Shown here one piece after another: positions 24,930 through 33,028 of a DNA stretch of 64,000 bases. The notes beneath the pieces are model-generated. The model was not told the origin of the DNA. It worked only from the letters and a program-made list of their open reading frames with translations, and ran no database searches. The stretch comes from Anaerolineaceae bacterium (lineage in GTDB: Bacteria; Chloroflexota; Anaerolineae; Aggregatilineales; Phototrophicaceae). Every line of letters starts with the position of its first letter. Within the stretch, counting starts at the first letter, position 1. Position numbers and translations under genes: made by a program. The stretch spans positions 496,001 through 560,000 of the forward strand of contig PABP01000038.1 of assembly GCA_002699585.1 (NCBI GenBank). Reading direction: 5' to 3'.

Positions 24930-25947
24930 GACGCCCCTGCTGACCATCCAAGACGTGTCGAAGGTCTTCCAGATACGTGAAGGCTTCAATACACGAGAAT
25001 TCCATGCTGTAGACCGTGCATCGATTACGATTGACGCCGACAGCCCCAAAATATTCGCCATTGTGGGCGAAAGCGGCAGCGGCAAGACCACCCTGGCACG
25101 GATGGTGCTCGGCATGGAGACACCATCAATGGGCGTGCTGCAATACCGCGACCGTGTGCTGGCCGAACTGAGCAGCAAAGAGATGAAAACCTGGTTCTAT
25201 AAGGAAGTACAGCCCGTTTTCCAGGATCCATTTGCGGCCTTCAGCCCACTCAAGCGCATCGACCATTATCTGTATGAGACGGTCCGCAACTATAAGATGG
25301 CCAAGCGCAAAGACGCCGATGCTTACATTGATGAGGTCCTGCGCAAAGTGGGCCTGACGCTGGCGGAAATCAAGGGGCGCTACCCCAATGAGTTATCCGG
25401 TGGTCAGGCGCAGCGCGTGGCCGTCGCGCGTGCTTTGATTACCAAACCGCATCTCATCGTCGCCGATGAACCCGTCTCTATGCTGGATGCCTCTTTACGC
25501 ATGTCGGTCGTCAATATGTTCCGCAAGCTAAAAGAAGAAAATCAGGTCAGCGTGATCTATATCACCCATGACCTGGCGACGGCCTACTATGCAGGCGATC
25601 AAGTGGCGGTTATGTTACGTGGCTGGATTGTCGAAATGGGCACATCGGAGCAGGTGCTAGGCAATCCATTGCATCCGTATACGCAAAACCTCAAGACCTC
25701 TATTCCAGGCGTCAACGTCAGTGATGCCTGGAACGAGAAAATTGACCTGGCTGTGGTTGAGACAGACGAATACACGCGCACGGGATGCAAGTACGCAGGC
25801 CGCTGCCCGTTTGTCATGGACAAGTGCCATAATCAGGTGCCGCCGAACTTCGTCCATGAAGGGCGCGCAGTGAAGTGCTTCTTATATGAAGATCCTGAAG
25901 AGATGGCACAGGCTGCCGCTGGAAAGAGCAAAGTAGCCGTGTCATAG
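24913..25947 (+). CDS. ABC transporter ATP-binding protein, DppF/OppF family
   Basis: A 344-residue ATPase; GAGGAG is placed correctly before the ATG. Walker A is GESGSGKTT, the signature LSGGQAQRVAVA, and Walker B LIVADEPVSMLD. The oligopeptide-type C-terminus has CKYAGRCPFVMDKC and a final cysteine in AVKCFLYED, matching the four-cysteine pattern of this family. It is the last gene of the operon and is followed by a strong bidirectional terminator. Confidence 0.94.
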   Translation: MSQPSKTPLLTIQDVSKVFQIREGFNTREFHAVDRASITIDADSPKIFAIVGESGSGKTTLARMVLGMETPSMGVLQYRDRVLAELSSKEMKTWFYKEVQPVFQDPFAAFSPLKRIDHYLYETVRNYKMAKRKDADAYIDEVLRKVGLTLAEIKGRYPNELSGGQAQRVAVARALITKPHLIVADEPVSMLDASLRMSVVNMFRKLKEENQVSVIYITHDLATAYYAGDQVAVMLRGWIVEMGTSEQVLGNPLHPYTQNLKTSIPGVNVSDAWNEKIDLAVVETDEYTRTGCKYAGRCPFVMDKCHNQVPPNFVHEGRAVKCFLYEDPEEMAQAAAGKSKVAVS

Positions 25948-25978
25948 CAGCACCGAATTAGTACCCTATCTACAAGCA

Positions 25979-26004
25979 AAAAGGCCACACGAAGTGGCCT
26001 TTTT
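25979..26004. terminator. Bidirectional terminator between importer operon and nrfD-type gene
   Basis: A perfect stem AAAAGGCCAC / GTGGCCTTTT with the loop ACGAA, flanked by A-rich and T-rich tails. It serves both the plus-strand importer operon and the convergent minus-strand respiratory operon. Confidence 0.9.
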
Positions 26005-26024
26005 CTTTAATGAATGCGGGTGTT

Positions 26025-27311
26025 TTATGCCGTAGCCGCGGATCGTTCTGGTGAACTGGGGTTCTCCGGTTCCGGGATAGATTCTTCCTCGTCGTGATGG
26101 TCGTCACCGCCATAAAGCGGTAAGAAGCGTAATCCCAACGAATAGGCCATCAGGATATAGCCGAGTACCCCAGCCCCCACGCCCCATTCAATCCATGAGG
26201 GCCGATAGGCATTGATGGAGAACGTTTCGGCGACACCGGGCGACCAATCCATCGGCACGATCAAACCGGAAAGCGTGACGTTCCAGCGGTTGACGATGAC
26301 GCCTAGAATGACGAAGGCCATCGCCACAAGGATGAGGCCATCGCGTTTACGCAAGGCCGGAACCAACAAGATTACAACGGGTATCAAGGCCCCCATCAGG
26401 ATTTCCACGAGCCAATAGGTCGTACCATAAGGGGCGAAGCGATTAAGCAGTTCGAGGCTTTCCACACGGGCAGGCAGATGACTGTAATAGCTTGTCGCCA
26501 GGAAGTCCCACAGGTTGAGGTAGAGATAAAGCGCCAGCACAATCCCGGCGACGACGCCCAGGATATTGCGTACCTGCACCGAAATGTGGCGCCTGCGGGT
26601 GATGTTTTCGTACAGAACAGTGATACCTAAAACGAAAGTCACCCCGGCAGCAACAGCCGACATGATGAACATCACCGGCAGCGAGGGCTTGAACCAGATC
26701 GGACGCGCCACTAGCACACCATAGGTCGCGCCCAGGGAAGATTGATGCAGCAGCGACAAGCCCAGGCCGATCACTGCGCCAACGGGGGCGAATTTATGGA
26801 TGACATGGCCGACACGCGGCGCACCGGGGAAAATCCGGCGGACAGGAGCACTATCAAACAGAACTGGCGCGAATTCCAGAATCAGCACAGTGGAGTAAAG
26901 CATCACACAAATGGTGATTTCCCACAGGACTGAGTGGACGTTCCAGTAAACCATCGGATGCCAGAAGCGATCTGGGCGGCCAATGTCCATCAAGAGGGCG
27001 AGCATAGCCCCGGTATAGCCAATTAAGCCTGTAAAGACAGCGATACGGGCAATCGAGCGCAGGCGCTCTACACGGAAGATGTAGACCATCGCCGACAGAG
27101 AGAAGGCCCCAGCACCGAGTGCAATCGAAGATAGGTCAACGGTGATCCATAGGCCCCAGGGGACTTGATTGGTCAGGTTGGTGACGTCTAAGCCATTTAC
27201 AAGCACGATGATACCCGACACCAGGCCGACGATGAGCATCAGCGTCAGCAGGCCGACCCAGATGACGAACACCGGGGAGCGAGAATATTCGTTACGGATT
27301 GCGCGGATCAT
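26025..27311 (-). CDS. nrfD: NrfD/PsrC-family quinone-reactive membrane subunit
   Basis: A 428-residue polytopic protein with about nine or ten hydrophobic segments. Family features are GLWITVDLSSIALGAGAF near the second helix, LLMDIGRPDRFWHPMVYWNVHSVLWEI in hydrophilic-tipped helices, and LLHQSSLGATYGVL. This is the NrfD/PsrC/ActC fold that exchanges electrons between membrane quinones and an extracytoplasmic ferredoxin. The C-terminal 30 residues are acidic and soluble. Its ATG overlaps the ferredoxin stop by 4 bp. The operon lacks the catalytic molybdopterin subunit that accompanies most NrfD proteins; a multiheme cytochrome stands in its place. Confidence 0.92.
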   Translation of the reverse strand: MIRAIRNEYSRSPVFVIWVGLLTLMLIVGLVSGIIVLVNGLDVTNLTNQVPWGLWITVDLSSIALGAGAFSLSAMVYIFRVERLRSIARIAVFTGLIGYTGAMLALLMDIGRPDRFWHPMVYWNVHSVLWEITICVMLYSTVLILEFAPVLFDSAPVRRIFPGAPRVGHVIHKFAPVGAVIGLGLSLLHQSSLGATYGVLVARPIWFKPSLPVMFIMSAVAAGVTFVLGITVLYENITRRRHISVQVRNILGVVAGIVLALYLYLNLWDFLATSYYSHLPARVESLELLNRFAPYGTTYWLVEILMGALIPVVILLVPALRKRDGLILVAMAFVILGVIVNRWNVTLSGLIVPMDWSPGVAETFSINAYRPSWIEWGVGAGVLGYILMAYSLGLRFLPLYGGDDHHDEEESIPEPENPSSPERSAATA

Positions 27312-28174
27312 ATCGCCATACCCTCCGGTGGGATGTAGTAAACGTTCGGCTCTGTCCCCAGGTCTTCGCGCAGGCGGAAGGTGGGATTGTTTGCAATAGC
27401 TTGTGAAACCGGGCTGTTCGGGTCGTTAAGGTCACCGAAGATACGGGCATCGACCGGGCAAATGTTGACACAAGCAGGGGTCGCCTGAGGATCAATACCT
27501 GGGACCCGACCTTGCGGCAGCCCACGATCAATGCGATGGACACAGAACGTACATTTTTCCGGGACACCGCGCGGGCGAATATCGACCTCAGCAGCGCCCC
27601 ATTCTTCCTGATAGCCACTATCTTCCGTGCGCTGCTTCCAATTAAAGGAACGCGCCCCATAAGGACAAGCCACCTGACAGTAACGGCAGCCAATACAAAT
27701 GTCATAGTCCATGATGACAAGGCCATCTTCGCGGACGTAGGTGGCCTGTACCGGGCAAACCGAGGTACAGGGCGCATCCTGGCAGTGTAGGCAGGGCCGC
27801 GTCATGTGGAACTCGACGCCCGTTTCCGTGACATCCGGCTTATAGACATTCCAGCGCATCTCATCGGTGACATTGTTCACAGCTTGGCAGGCATACACAC
27901 AATACTGGCAGCCGATGCATTTGCTCAGGTTGATGACCATGCCCCAGCGATGTTTGCCAGAAGGCCCGTGGCCGCCATACATTTCTTCTTCTTCGATTGC
28001 GCCTTGCAGGTCGATCTGGACTTCTTTTTCGATCAGATCACGCAGGACATCGACTTCGCTTACGGCAGCAGCTACTGCGACACTTACGCCAGCGGTCGCC
28101 ATCATCGCCATAAACTCGCCACGCGTCAGGAATTCGCTGTGATTTTGGTTCTCATGATTTGAGTTCTTATTCAT
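27308..28174 (-). CDS. Four-cluster 4Fe-4S ferredoxin subunit (NrfC/DmsB/PsrB type)
   Basis: The ATG at 28174 (MNKNSNHENQ) is chosen because GAGGGTGAG lies upstream; the longer frame from 28264 would run into the upstream cytochrome gene. The product is 288 residues. A TRGEFMAMMATAGVSVAVAA segment near residues 16-35 resembles a Tat-type or hydrophobic leader but has one arginine, so the export route is unclear. Four ferredoxin cysteine groups follow: CIGCQYCVYAC, CLHCQDAPCTSVCP, CIGCRYCQVACP and CTFC...CVNICP, enough for four 4Fe-4S clusters. It would carry electrons between the NrfD subunit and the octaheme cytochrome encoded just upstream. Confidence 0.92.
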   Translation of the reverse strand: MNKNSNHENQNHSEFLTRGEFMAMMATAGVSVAVAAAVSEVDVLRDLIEKEVQIDLQGAIEEEEMYGGHGPSGKHRWGMVINLSKCIGCQYCVYACQAVNNVTDEMRWNVYKPDVTETGVEFHMTRPCLHCQDAPCTSVCPVQATYVREDGLVIMDYDICIGCRYCQVACPYGARSFNWKQRTEDSGYQEEWGAAEVDIRPRGVPEKCTFCVHRIDRGLPQGRVPGIDPQATPACVNICPVDARIFGDLNDPNSPVSQAIANNPTFRLREDLGTEPNVYYIPPEGMAI

Positions 28175-28217
28175 AATCGTCTCACCCTCTTGTCTCTGCG
28201 ATCCGTTGATGTCACGG

Positions 28218-29162
28218 TTATGATCCATTGCGACGGTCAAAACGACCCGGACGCAAACGAGCAATGAGAATGATCAGGATGCCACCGAGAGCAATACCGA
28301 CGACGATTCCCTGTATTAAGTGAACAGCGGAGCTATTCTCGCCCTGGGCACGGACGGAATTAATTTCGGCTTCTAGCTCTGCGACATCAACGCGCGAGGC
28401 CATCGCCACTTCGATGCCTTCGTCACGACTGGCGAGGTATTCCTCTGTATTTTCATGGCAGGAAGTACAGGCCAATGTCTCGACATCGCCTTCATGGCCC
28501 GTCGGCGAGAGCACACCTGTAGCGATATGCGCTTCCGTATCGAACTCGCCACGATGCCAGTGACAATCGGTGCAGGCATTTTCAACATGGGTTTCGTGGG
28601 CAAAGCCCGTCAGCACATCCTCACCGTGGCAATTCAAGCAGAGTTCATTGGTCGTCTCGAAGCGGATTTGCTGCGGATGCGGGTTGTGGCACGTCGTACA
28701 GGGCATATCTTCCGCACCATGCGGGCTGACTTCCCATTCATGGTAAGTCGTCAGGTGGCACTCCGCACAAACATCAACCCCATTGAGCACAGGCACAGGT
28801 TCTTCCGGGTGGTTTTTCGGGGTAGTACCGTGACACGCCTCGCAGGTCACACCCTCAGCCCCGATTTCACCCGTTACGGGAGAATAACAGGTTGTATGGC
28901 AGTCTAAACAAGATGAATCCACGCCATCAGCAATGGCGTCCTGGAATGCCGGCGAGTGATACGTAGTCGCATGGATGCTATCCTGCCAATCCGCGACAAC
29001 ATCGATATGACACTCCGCACAGGTTTGATAATCAGGGTCTGTGACAGGTCTGTCATCACAAACCTTATCCAGAGCATACACGGACCGGGGAACGGCCATC
29101 AAGGCAATTACGAATATGAAAACAACTAATGATAGATGATTGAGCCTATTTATCTTCAACAT
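28218..29162 (-). CDS. Membrane-anchored octaheme c-type cytochrome
   Basis: A 314-residue protein with a signal peptide (LSLVVFIFVIALMAVPRSVYA) and eight CxxCH heme motifs: CAECH, CLDCH, CEACH, CAECH, CTTCH, CLNCH, CTDCH and CTSCH. Extra histidines between them are likely distal ligands. A C-terminal membrane helix (IQGIVVGIALGGILIILIA) followed by arginines anchors it with the hemes outside. It is the first gene of the operon with the ferredoxin and NrfD subunits and is divergent from the larger cytochrome gene. The set resembles NrfBCD-, Qrc- or ACIII-like modules but matches none fully. No catalytic pentaheme NrfA is present. Confidence 0.92.
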   Translation of the reverse strand: MLKINRLNHLSLVVFIFVIALMAVPRSVYALDKVCDDRPVTDPDYQTCAECHIDVVADWQDSIHATTYHSPAFQDAIADGVDSSCLDCHTTCYSPVTGEIGAEGVTCEACHGTTPKNHPEEPVPVLNGVDVCAECHLTTYHEWEVSPHGAEDMPCTTCHNPHPQQIRFETTNELCLNCHGEDVLTGFAHETHVENACTDCHWHRGEFDTEAHIATGVLSPTGHEGDVETLACTSCHENTEEYLASRDEGIEVAMASRVDVAELEAEINSVRAQGENSSAVHLIQGIVVGIALGGILIILIARLRPGRFDRRNGS

Positions 29163-29262
29163 GTCACTTTTCGCATTGTTAGGTGAAATAGCAGACTTAT
29201 ACCTTATTTAGTCCACTTTATCCTACTGGTCATGTGTCAAACAGTGACGAGCTGCCCTTTCC

Positions 29263-29280
29263 TTGTGATATTCGTCACTT
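29263..29280. promoter_or_regulatory. CRP/FNR-family binding site
   Basis: TTGTGATATTCGTCACTT contains TGTGA, a 6-bp spacer and TCACt, close to the CRP/FNR consensus TGTGA-N6-TCACA. It lies between the divergent cytochrome genes, about 75 bp before the lipoprotein cytochrome start. A TATAAG -10-like hexamer is at 29288-29293. Redox or oxygen control of both units is plausible. Confidence 0.5.
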
Positions 29281-29353
29281 TCGATGCTATAAGCAAATAG
29301 CTATGATGAAAACACTACTTACGAAGCAAAGGACACACTGTAAAGGTCCGTCG

Positions 29354-31108
29354 ATGCGAAAACGCACCGTCTCTATTGGAATTATTGGGTTAATGCTGGT
29401 TGGACTTGGGGCAGCACTGATTGGCTGCACACCGGATCGATCCGCACCGGAATTGGCCCATGTCGAGGCCATCGAGAGCGAAGTCACAGCGACACCCGTT
29501 GAAGTCGCCATGGCCAGCCTGGAATTGACACAAGTCCCGCCATTTACCGATGTTGAATGTCTTGAATGCCATACCAATCAAGGGCAGCTTACGCTACTAG
29601 CAGCACCCCCGGAGGACAGCGAGGCCGAGAGCCTTTCCTCCGGCCCTGGCTGAGGCGGCGCCGTGGCTGAACGTGAGCCATGGGAGCTCGTCTGGATTGA
29701 CGGCGAAACATTTGAACAAGACATACACGCTATGATTAACTGCACAAGCTGCCATTTGGGGCAATCCGTAGATGATATGGACCTGGCCCACGAAGGCATG
29801 CTAAGCAGCCCGACCGCTGACCCGGTCAGCACTTGTGGCCAATGCCACCCCGCGATTACCGAATCCGCAGTAGACAGCCTTCACTATACGTTGGAAGGCT
29901 ATGACACAGCCATCTATGGCCGTACAGCGCCAGAGGATCATCCGGCTGTGGAAGAGATGGAATCGTATCACTGTAACTCCTGCCATGCGACATGCGGCGA
30001 CTGCCACGTCAGCCAACCGGCCAGCGTGGGCGGTGGTCTGGTCGAAGGCCATGTGTTCCAACGTGAACCCTCTATGTTCCAGAACTGCACAGCTTGTCAC
30101 GGCAGCCGCATCAATGACGAATATCGCGGTCTGACGTCTGGCCATGCCGATGTTCACTACAGCAACCGTATGACGTGTTCAGCCTGCCATACCGGCGATG
30201 AAATGCACGGCATGGATATGACCGACGTCAATCATCGCTATGATGGTGGCGAAGAACCGGCCTGCATTAGCTGCCATGAGGATCAAGTCGGTGTTGGCAG
30301 CGGGATATTGCAGCACGAGCTACACGGCACGGAATCCATGTCCTGCCAAACGTGCCACAGCATCGAATACAACAATTGCACCAATTGCCACGTCGAGCGC
30401 ACAGAAGACGACATCGCCTTCTTCAGTGTCGAGTCTTATGACCTGGACTTCGCCATTGGCAAGAATACGCTCATCAGCGCGGAACGCCCGTGGGAATACG
30501 TCACGGTACGCCATGTCCCCATCGATCACGAGTCGTTCAGCTTCTATGACATTGAACTGACCAACTTTGATTCAAGACCGACCTGGGTGTATTCAACACC
30601 GCATAACATCCAGCGCAATACACCCCAGACGGAAAGCTGCACAAGCTGTCACTATAACGACGAGATTTTCCTGACGGCAGATCGTGTCGTTCCTGAAGAA
30701 CTGGCAGCCAATGCGTCGGTCATGGTCACAGGGGCACCGCCTCTCCCAGCAGGTTACGAAGAATACGACGACCGCAATGCGGAATCCACAGAAGACTTCT
30801 TCGGCGGCGGCACAACTGAGGAAGCACCTGCAACAGATAGTGGTGGTTTCTGGGGAGATACCCCGGCTGAGGAAGAAGAACCAACTGAAGACAGCGGCGG
30901 ATTCTGGGGCGATGCGCCCGCAGAAGACGAAAAAGCCGACGACACAGGTAGCTTCTGGGGAGATACCTCTTCGGAAGACGAAGCATCCGACGCGGCTGAC
31001 AATAGTGGTGGCTTCTGGGGTGAATCTAGCGATAGTGGCGCATCATCAGAAGATAACACCACAGATGATGATGCCGAAGAAGATTCTGGTAGCTTCTGGG
31101 GCAGTTAA
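29354..31108 (+). CDS. Undecaheme lipoprotein cytochrome c with in-frame TGA (possible selenocysteine at residue 100) and FWG-repeat tail
   Basis: The ATG at 29354 follows AAAGG and starts a lipoprotein signal peptide ending in the lipobox LIGC (MRKRTVSIGIIGLMLVGLGA...). One CxxCH (CLECH) follows, then SSGPG, then TGA at 29651-29653. The same frame continues without another stop to 31108, adding ten CxxCH motifs (CTSCH, CGQCH, CNSCH, CGDCH, CTACH, CSACH, CISCH, CQTCH, CTNCH, CTSCH). Read through, it gives 584 residues and eleven hemes. A SECIS-like hairpin lies right after the TGA. A GTG at 29663 with GAGG upstream could restart translation, but that product would have no signal peptide and its hemes could not be attached. 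From about residue 475 the tail is acidic and low in complexity, with five FWG motifs. Selenocysteine, read-through and a simple nonsense mutation are the alternatives. Confidence 0.75.
29651..29683 (+). promoter_or_regulatory. In-frame TGA with adjacent SECIS-like hairpin
   Basis: After TGA at 29651-29653 the bases 29661-29668 (CCGTGGCT) pair with 29676-29683 (AGCCATGG), giving 8 bp with one G-U. They close on the 7-nt loop GAACGTG, whose first base is G. The loop begins 15 nt after the TGA, near the short end of the spacing seen in bacterial SECIS elements. The structure is suggestive, not proof. Confidence 0.45.
30790..31105 (+). repeat. FWG-repeat acidic tail of the lipoprotein cytochrome
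   Basis: Five in-frame FWG motifs occur at 30848-30856, 30902-30910, 30953-30961, 31013-31021 and 31094-31102, plus a degenerate FFGGG near 30796. Each is preceded by S/T-G-G/S and most are followed by D or E. Linkers of about 14-24 residues are rich in Glu, Asp, Ser and Thr. The last motif sits at the extreme C-terminus (SGSFWGS). Confidence 0.85.
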
Positions 31109-31132
31109 GCCCACCTCAAACCGTTCATGCTG

Positions 31133-31157
31133 CGGTGGCTGGTGATGCCAGCCACCG
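31133..31157 (+). terminator. Hairpin downstream of the lipoprotein cytochrome gene
   Basis: A perfect 10-bp stem CGGTGGCTGG / CCAGCCACCG with the loop TGATG lies 25 bp after the cytochrome stop. It has no T-tract, so it may be a weak terminator or an mRNA-stabilising structure before the rhodanese gene. Confidence 0.5.
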
Positions 31158-31276
31158 TATCACACAAATCGACACACATTTATGAGGACTTGTTTATTGA
31201 AATTAGATTGATGCCATGACATTTTGTCGACATAGCCATTTACTTCACAGTAGTAGTATCTCCATAGGAGGAGAAT

Positions 31277-32914
31277 ATGCGTAAGCTAGGATTTGTTTTA
31301 TTGGCCGTGATGTTGGTCTTTGCGCTGGTCGTACCCGTCGCCGCACAAGACGCCGCCGTCGTGGCCCAATTGGAAGCCTATAGTGAAACTATCCCGCCGT
31401 ACGGCACCATTTCCGCCGCTGACGTCGCAACGGCCATCGCTGAACGCGAACTCGTCTTGCTTGACGTCCGTGAAGTTGAGGAATACGAAGCGGGCCATGT
31501 TGAAGGCGCATTCAATGTGCCGATCCGCACACTGGGCGAAAATCTGAATTTGCTGCCTGATACCGAAGCAGAAATTATCGTGATCTGCCAGGGTGGTGCG
31601 CGTGCGATGCTGGCACAGACCGCACTGCGCGTCCTCGGCTATAGCAATGCTCAGACGATGGCTGGTGGTATGGGGGCCTGGGTTGGCGAAGACTTGCCGA
31701 CTGTCACCGATCCATTTATGGTCGAAGCGGGTGAAGCACCGGAATTTGACGCAGCCGTCTACGAAGCCGTCAATGGCTACCTGGTGAACCTGCCCCAGGG
31801 TTACGGCCTGACAAACGCCAATGCGCTCAATGAAGCCCTATTTGAGAATCCCGATATTCTGCTGATCGACGTGCGCAGCCCGGACGAATGGGCCAATGGG
31901 TACATCGCGGGTGCCGAGCACATCTGGGTGAATGAATTCATGGCCAGCGTAGATGCATGGCCGGAAGACAAAGACGCCGCTATCGTCATCTATTGCGCCA
32001 GTGGCTATCGTGGTGGCATCGCCACCGTCATGATGAACCTGATGGGTTACACCAACGTTCGCAACCTGTCGGGCGGTATTGGTGCCTGGATCGCAGCCGG
32101 CTTGCCGCTGGAAGGCGTTCCTGAAGAAGCCGCCGAAGAAACCGCTGAATTCGACTTTGCAGCCGTTGCCGATGAATATCTCAGCAGCCTGCCAGAGACC
32201 TTCAACGCGGTTCGTCCTGATGGTCTGGCAGAAGAACTTGAAGGCGACGATGTCCCCTTCCTGGTTGACGTGCGCACGGTTGACGAATATACCGAATCAC
32301 ATATTGAAGGTGCGATCAACATTCCGCTGCAAGAGCTGACCCAGAACCTGGACCTGCTGCCCGCACAAGACGCCAATATCGTCGTTTACTGCGGTAGCGG
32401 CCATCGTTCAGCACTGGCTATGGAAGCCCTCAACCTGCTGGGTTACAGCAACACACGCAGTATGTTGACTGGCTTCGCTAACTGGTCCGGCGCAACATCA
32501 GACGTCCCGGTAGAAGCTGAAGTGGGCATGGCCCCTGAGATCGACCCAGCCCTGTTCGAAGCCGTTGATGGTTACATCAGCAGCATCCCGGCTGGTTACT
32601 TCATCGTCCGCGCCGATGCCTTGAACGAAGAACTGTTCGAGAATGAAATCTTCCTGATCGACGTCCGTACAGATGGCGAATTTGAAGCTGGTTACATCGA
32701 AGGCGCAGTGCATATTCCGCTGGAGCAACTGGTCGCCCGTATGGATGAATGGCCGGAAGATATGGCCGCAGCCATCGTCGTTTACGACAACCCAACCCAT
32801 CGCAGCACCATGGCCATGGAAATCATGCAAATCCTGGGTTATGAAAACGTCCGTACGCTGGGTGGTGGCTTTGGCGCATGGTCAAGCGCTGACCTACCCG
32901 TCGCAACCCCATAA
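31277..32914 (+). CDS. Exported protein with four rhodanese domains, the last without catalytic cysteine
   Basis: A 545-residue protein with a Sec signal peptide (MRKLGFVLLAVMLVFALVVP, cleavage near VAA-Q) and AGGAGG before the ATG. It contains four rhodanese-like domains in tandem, each with a LIDVR-type start, an EGAxxIP motif and an active-site loop. Loop cysteines are C104 (VICQGGAR), C240 (YCASGYR) and C372 (YCGSGHR). In domain four the position is D504 (VYDNPTHR), so it should be catalytically dead. Rhodaneses carry persulfide sulfur. An exported four-domain form beside a multiheme electron-transfer module points to extracytoplasmic sulfur transfer, perhaps from polysulfide or thiosulfate. 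It is likely co-expressed with the cytochrome gene 168 bp upstream. Confidence 0.9.
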   Translation: MRKLGFVLLAVMLVFALVVPVAAQDAAVVAQLEAYSETIPPYGTISAADVATAIAERELVLLDVREVEEYEAGHVEGAFNVPIRTLGENLNLLPDTEAEIIVICQGGARAMLAQTALRVLGYSNAQTMAGGMGAWVGEDLPTVTDPFMVEAGEAPEFDAAVYEAVNGYLVNLPQGYGLTNANALNEALFENPDILLIDVRSPDEWANGYIAGAEHIWVNEFMASVDAWPEDKDAAIVIYCASGYRGGIATVMMNLMGYTNVRNLSGGIGAWIAAGLPLEGVPEEAAEETAEFDFAAVADEYLSSLPETFNAVRPDGLAEELEGDDVPFLVDVRTVDEYTESHIEGAINIPLQELTQNLDLLPAQDANIVVYCGSGHRSALAMEALNLLGYSNTRSMLTGFANWSGATSDVPVEAEVGMAPEIDPALFEAVDGYISSIPAGYFIVRADALNEELFENEIFLIDVRTDGEFEAGYIEGAVHIPLEQLVARMDEWPEDMAAAIVVYDNPTHRSTMAMEIMQILGYENVRTLGGGFGAWSSADLPVATP

Positions 32915-32960
32915 GCATGTTTTGGCTAACTGATTAGCCAACCCAATCTTCTACACAGGA

Positions 32961-32990
32961 AAACAGGGTGGTTCGCCACCCTGTTTTTGT
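32961..32990 (+). terminator. Rho-independent terminator of the rhodanese gene
   Basis: A perfect 11-bp stem AAACAGGGTGG / CCACCCTGTTT closes on the tetraloop TTCG and runs into TTTTTGTTTT. It is one of the strongest terminators in the window. Confidence 0.92.
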
Positions 32991-33028
32991 TTTGATAGGC
33001 ATGCTCCACTTGGCCGCCTGATTAAGCA

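Noticed and set aside
30848-31102. Similarity of the GGFWG repeats to the GCFWG active site of methionine sulfoxide reductase MsrA
   Set aside because: The catalytic Cys is missing, no MsrA fold surrounds the motifs, and they occur in an acidic low-complexity tail.
29663-31108. Treating the second half of the cytochrome as an independent gene starting at the GTG at 29663
   Set aside because: A GAGG does precede the GTG, but the product would lack any export signal although it carries ten heme motifs, and it is in the same frame as the upstream lipoprotein.
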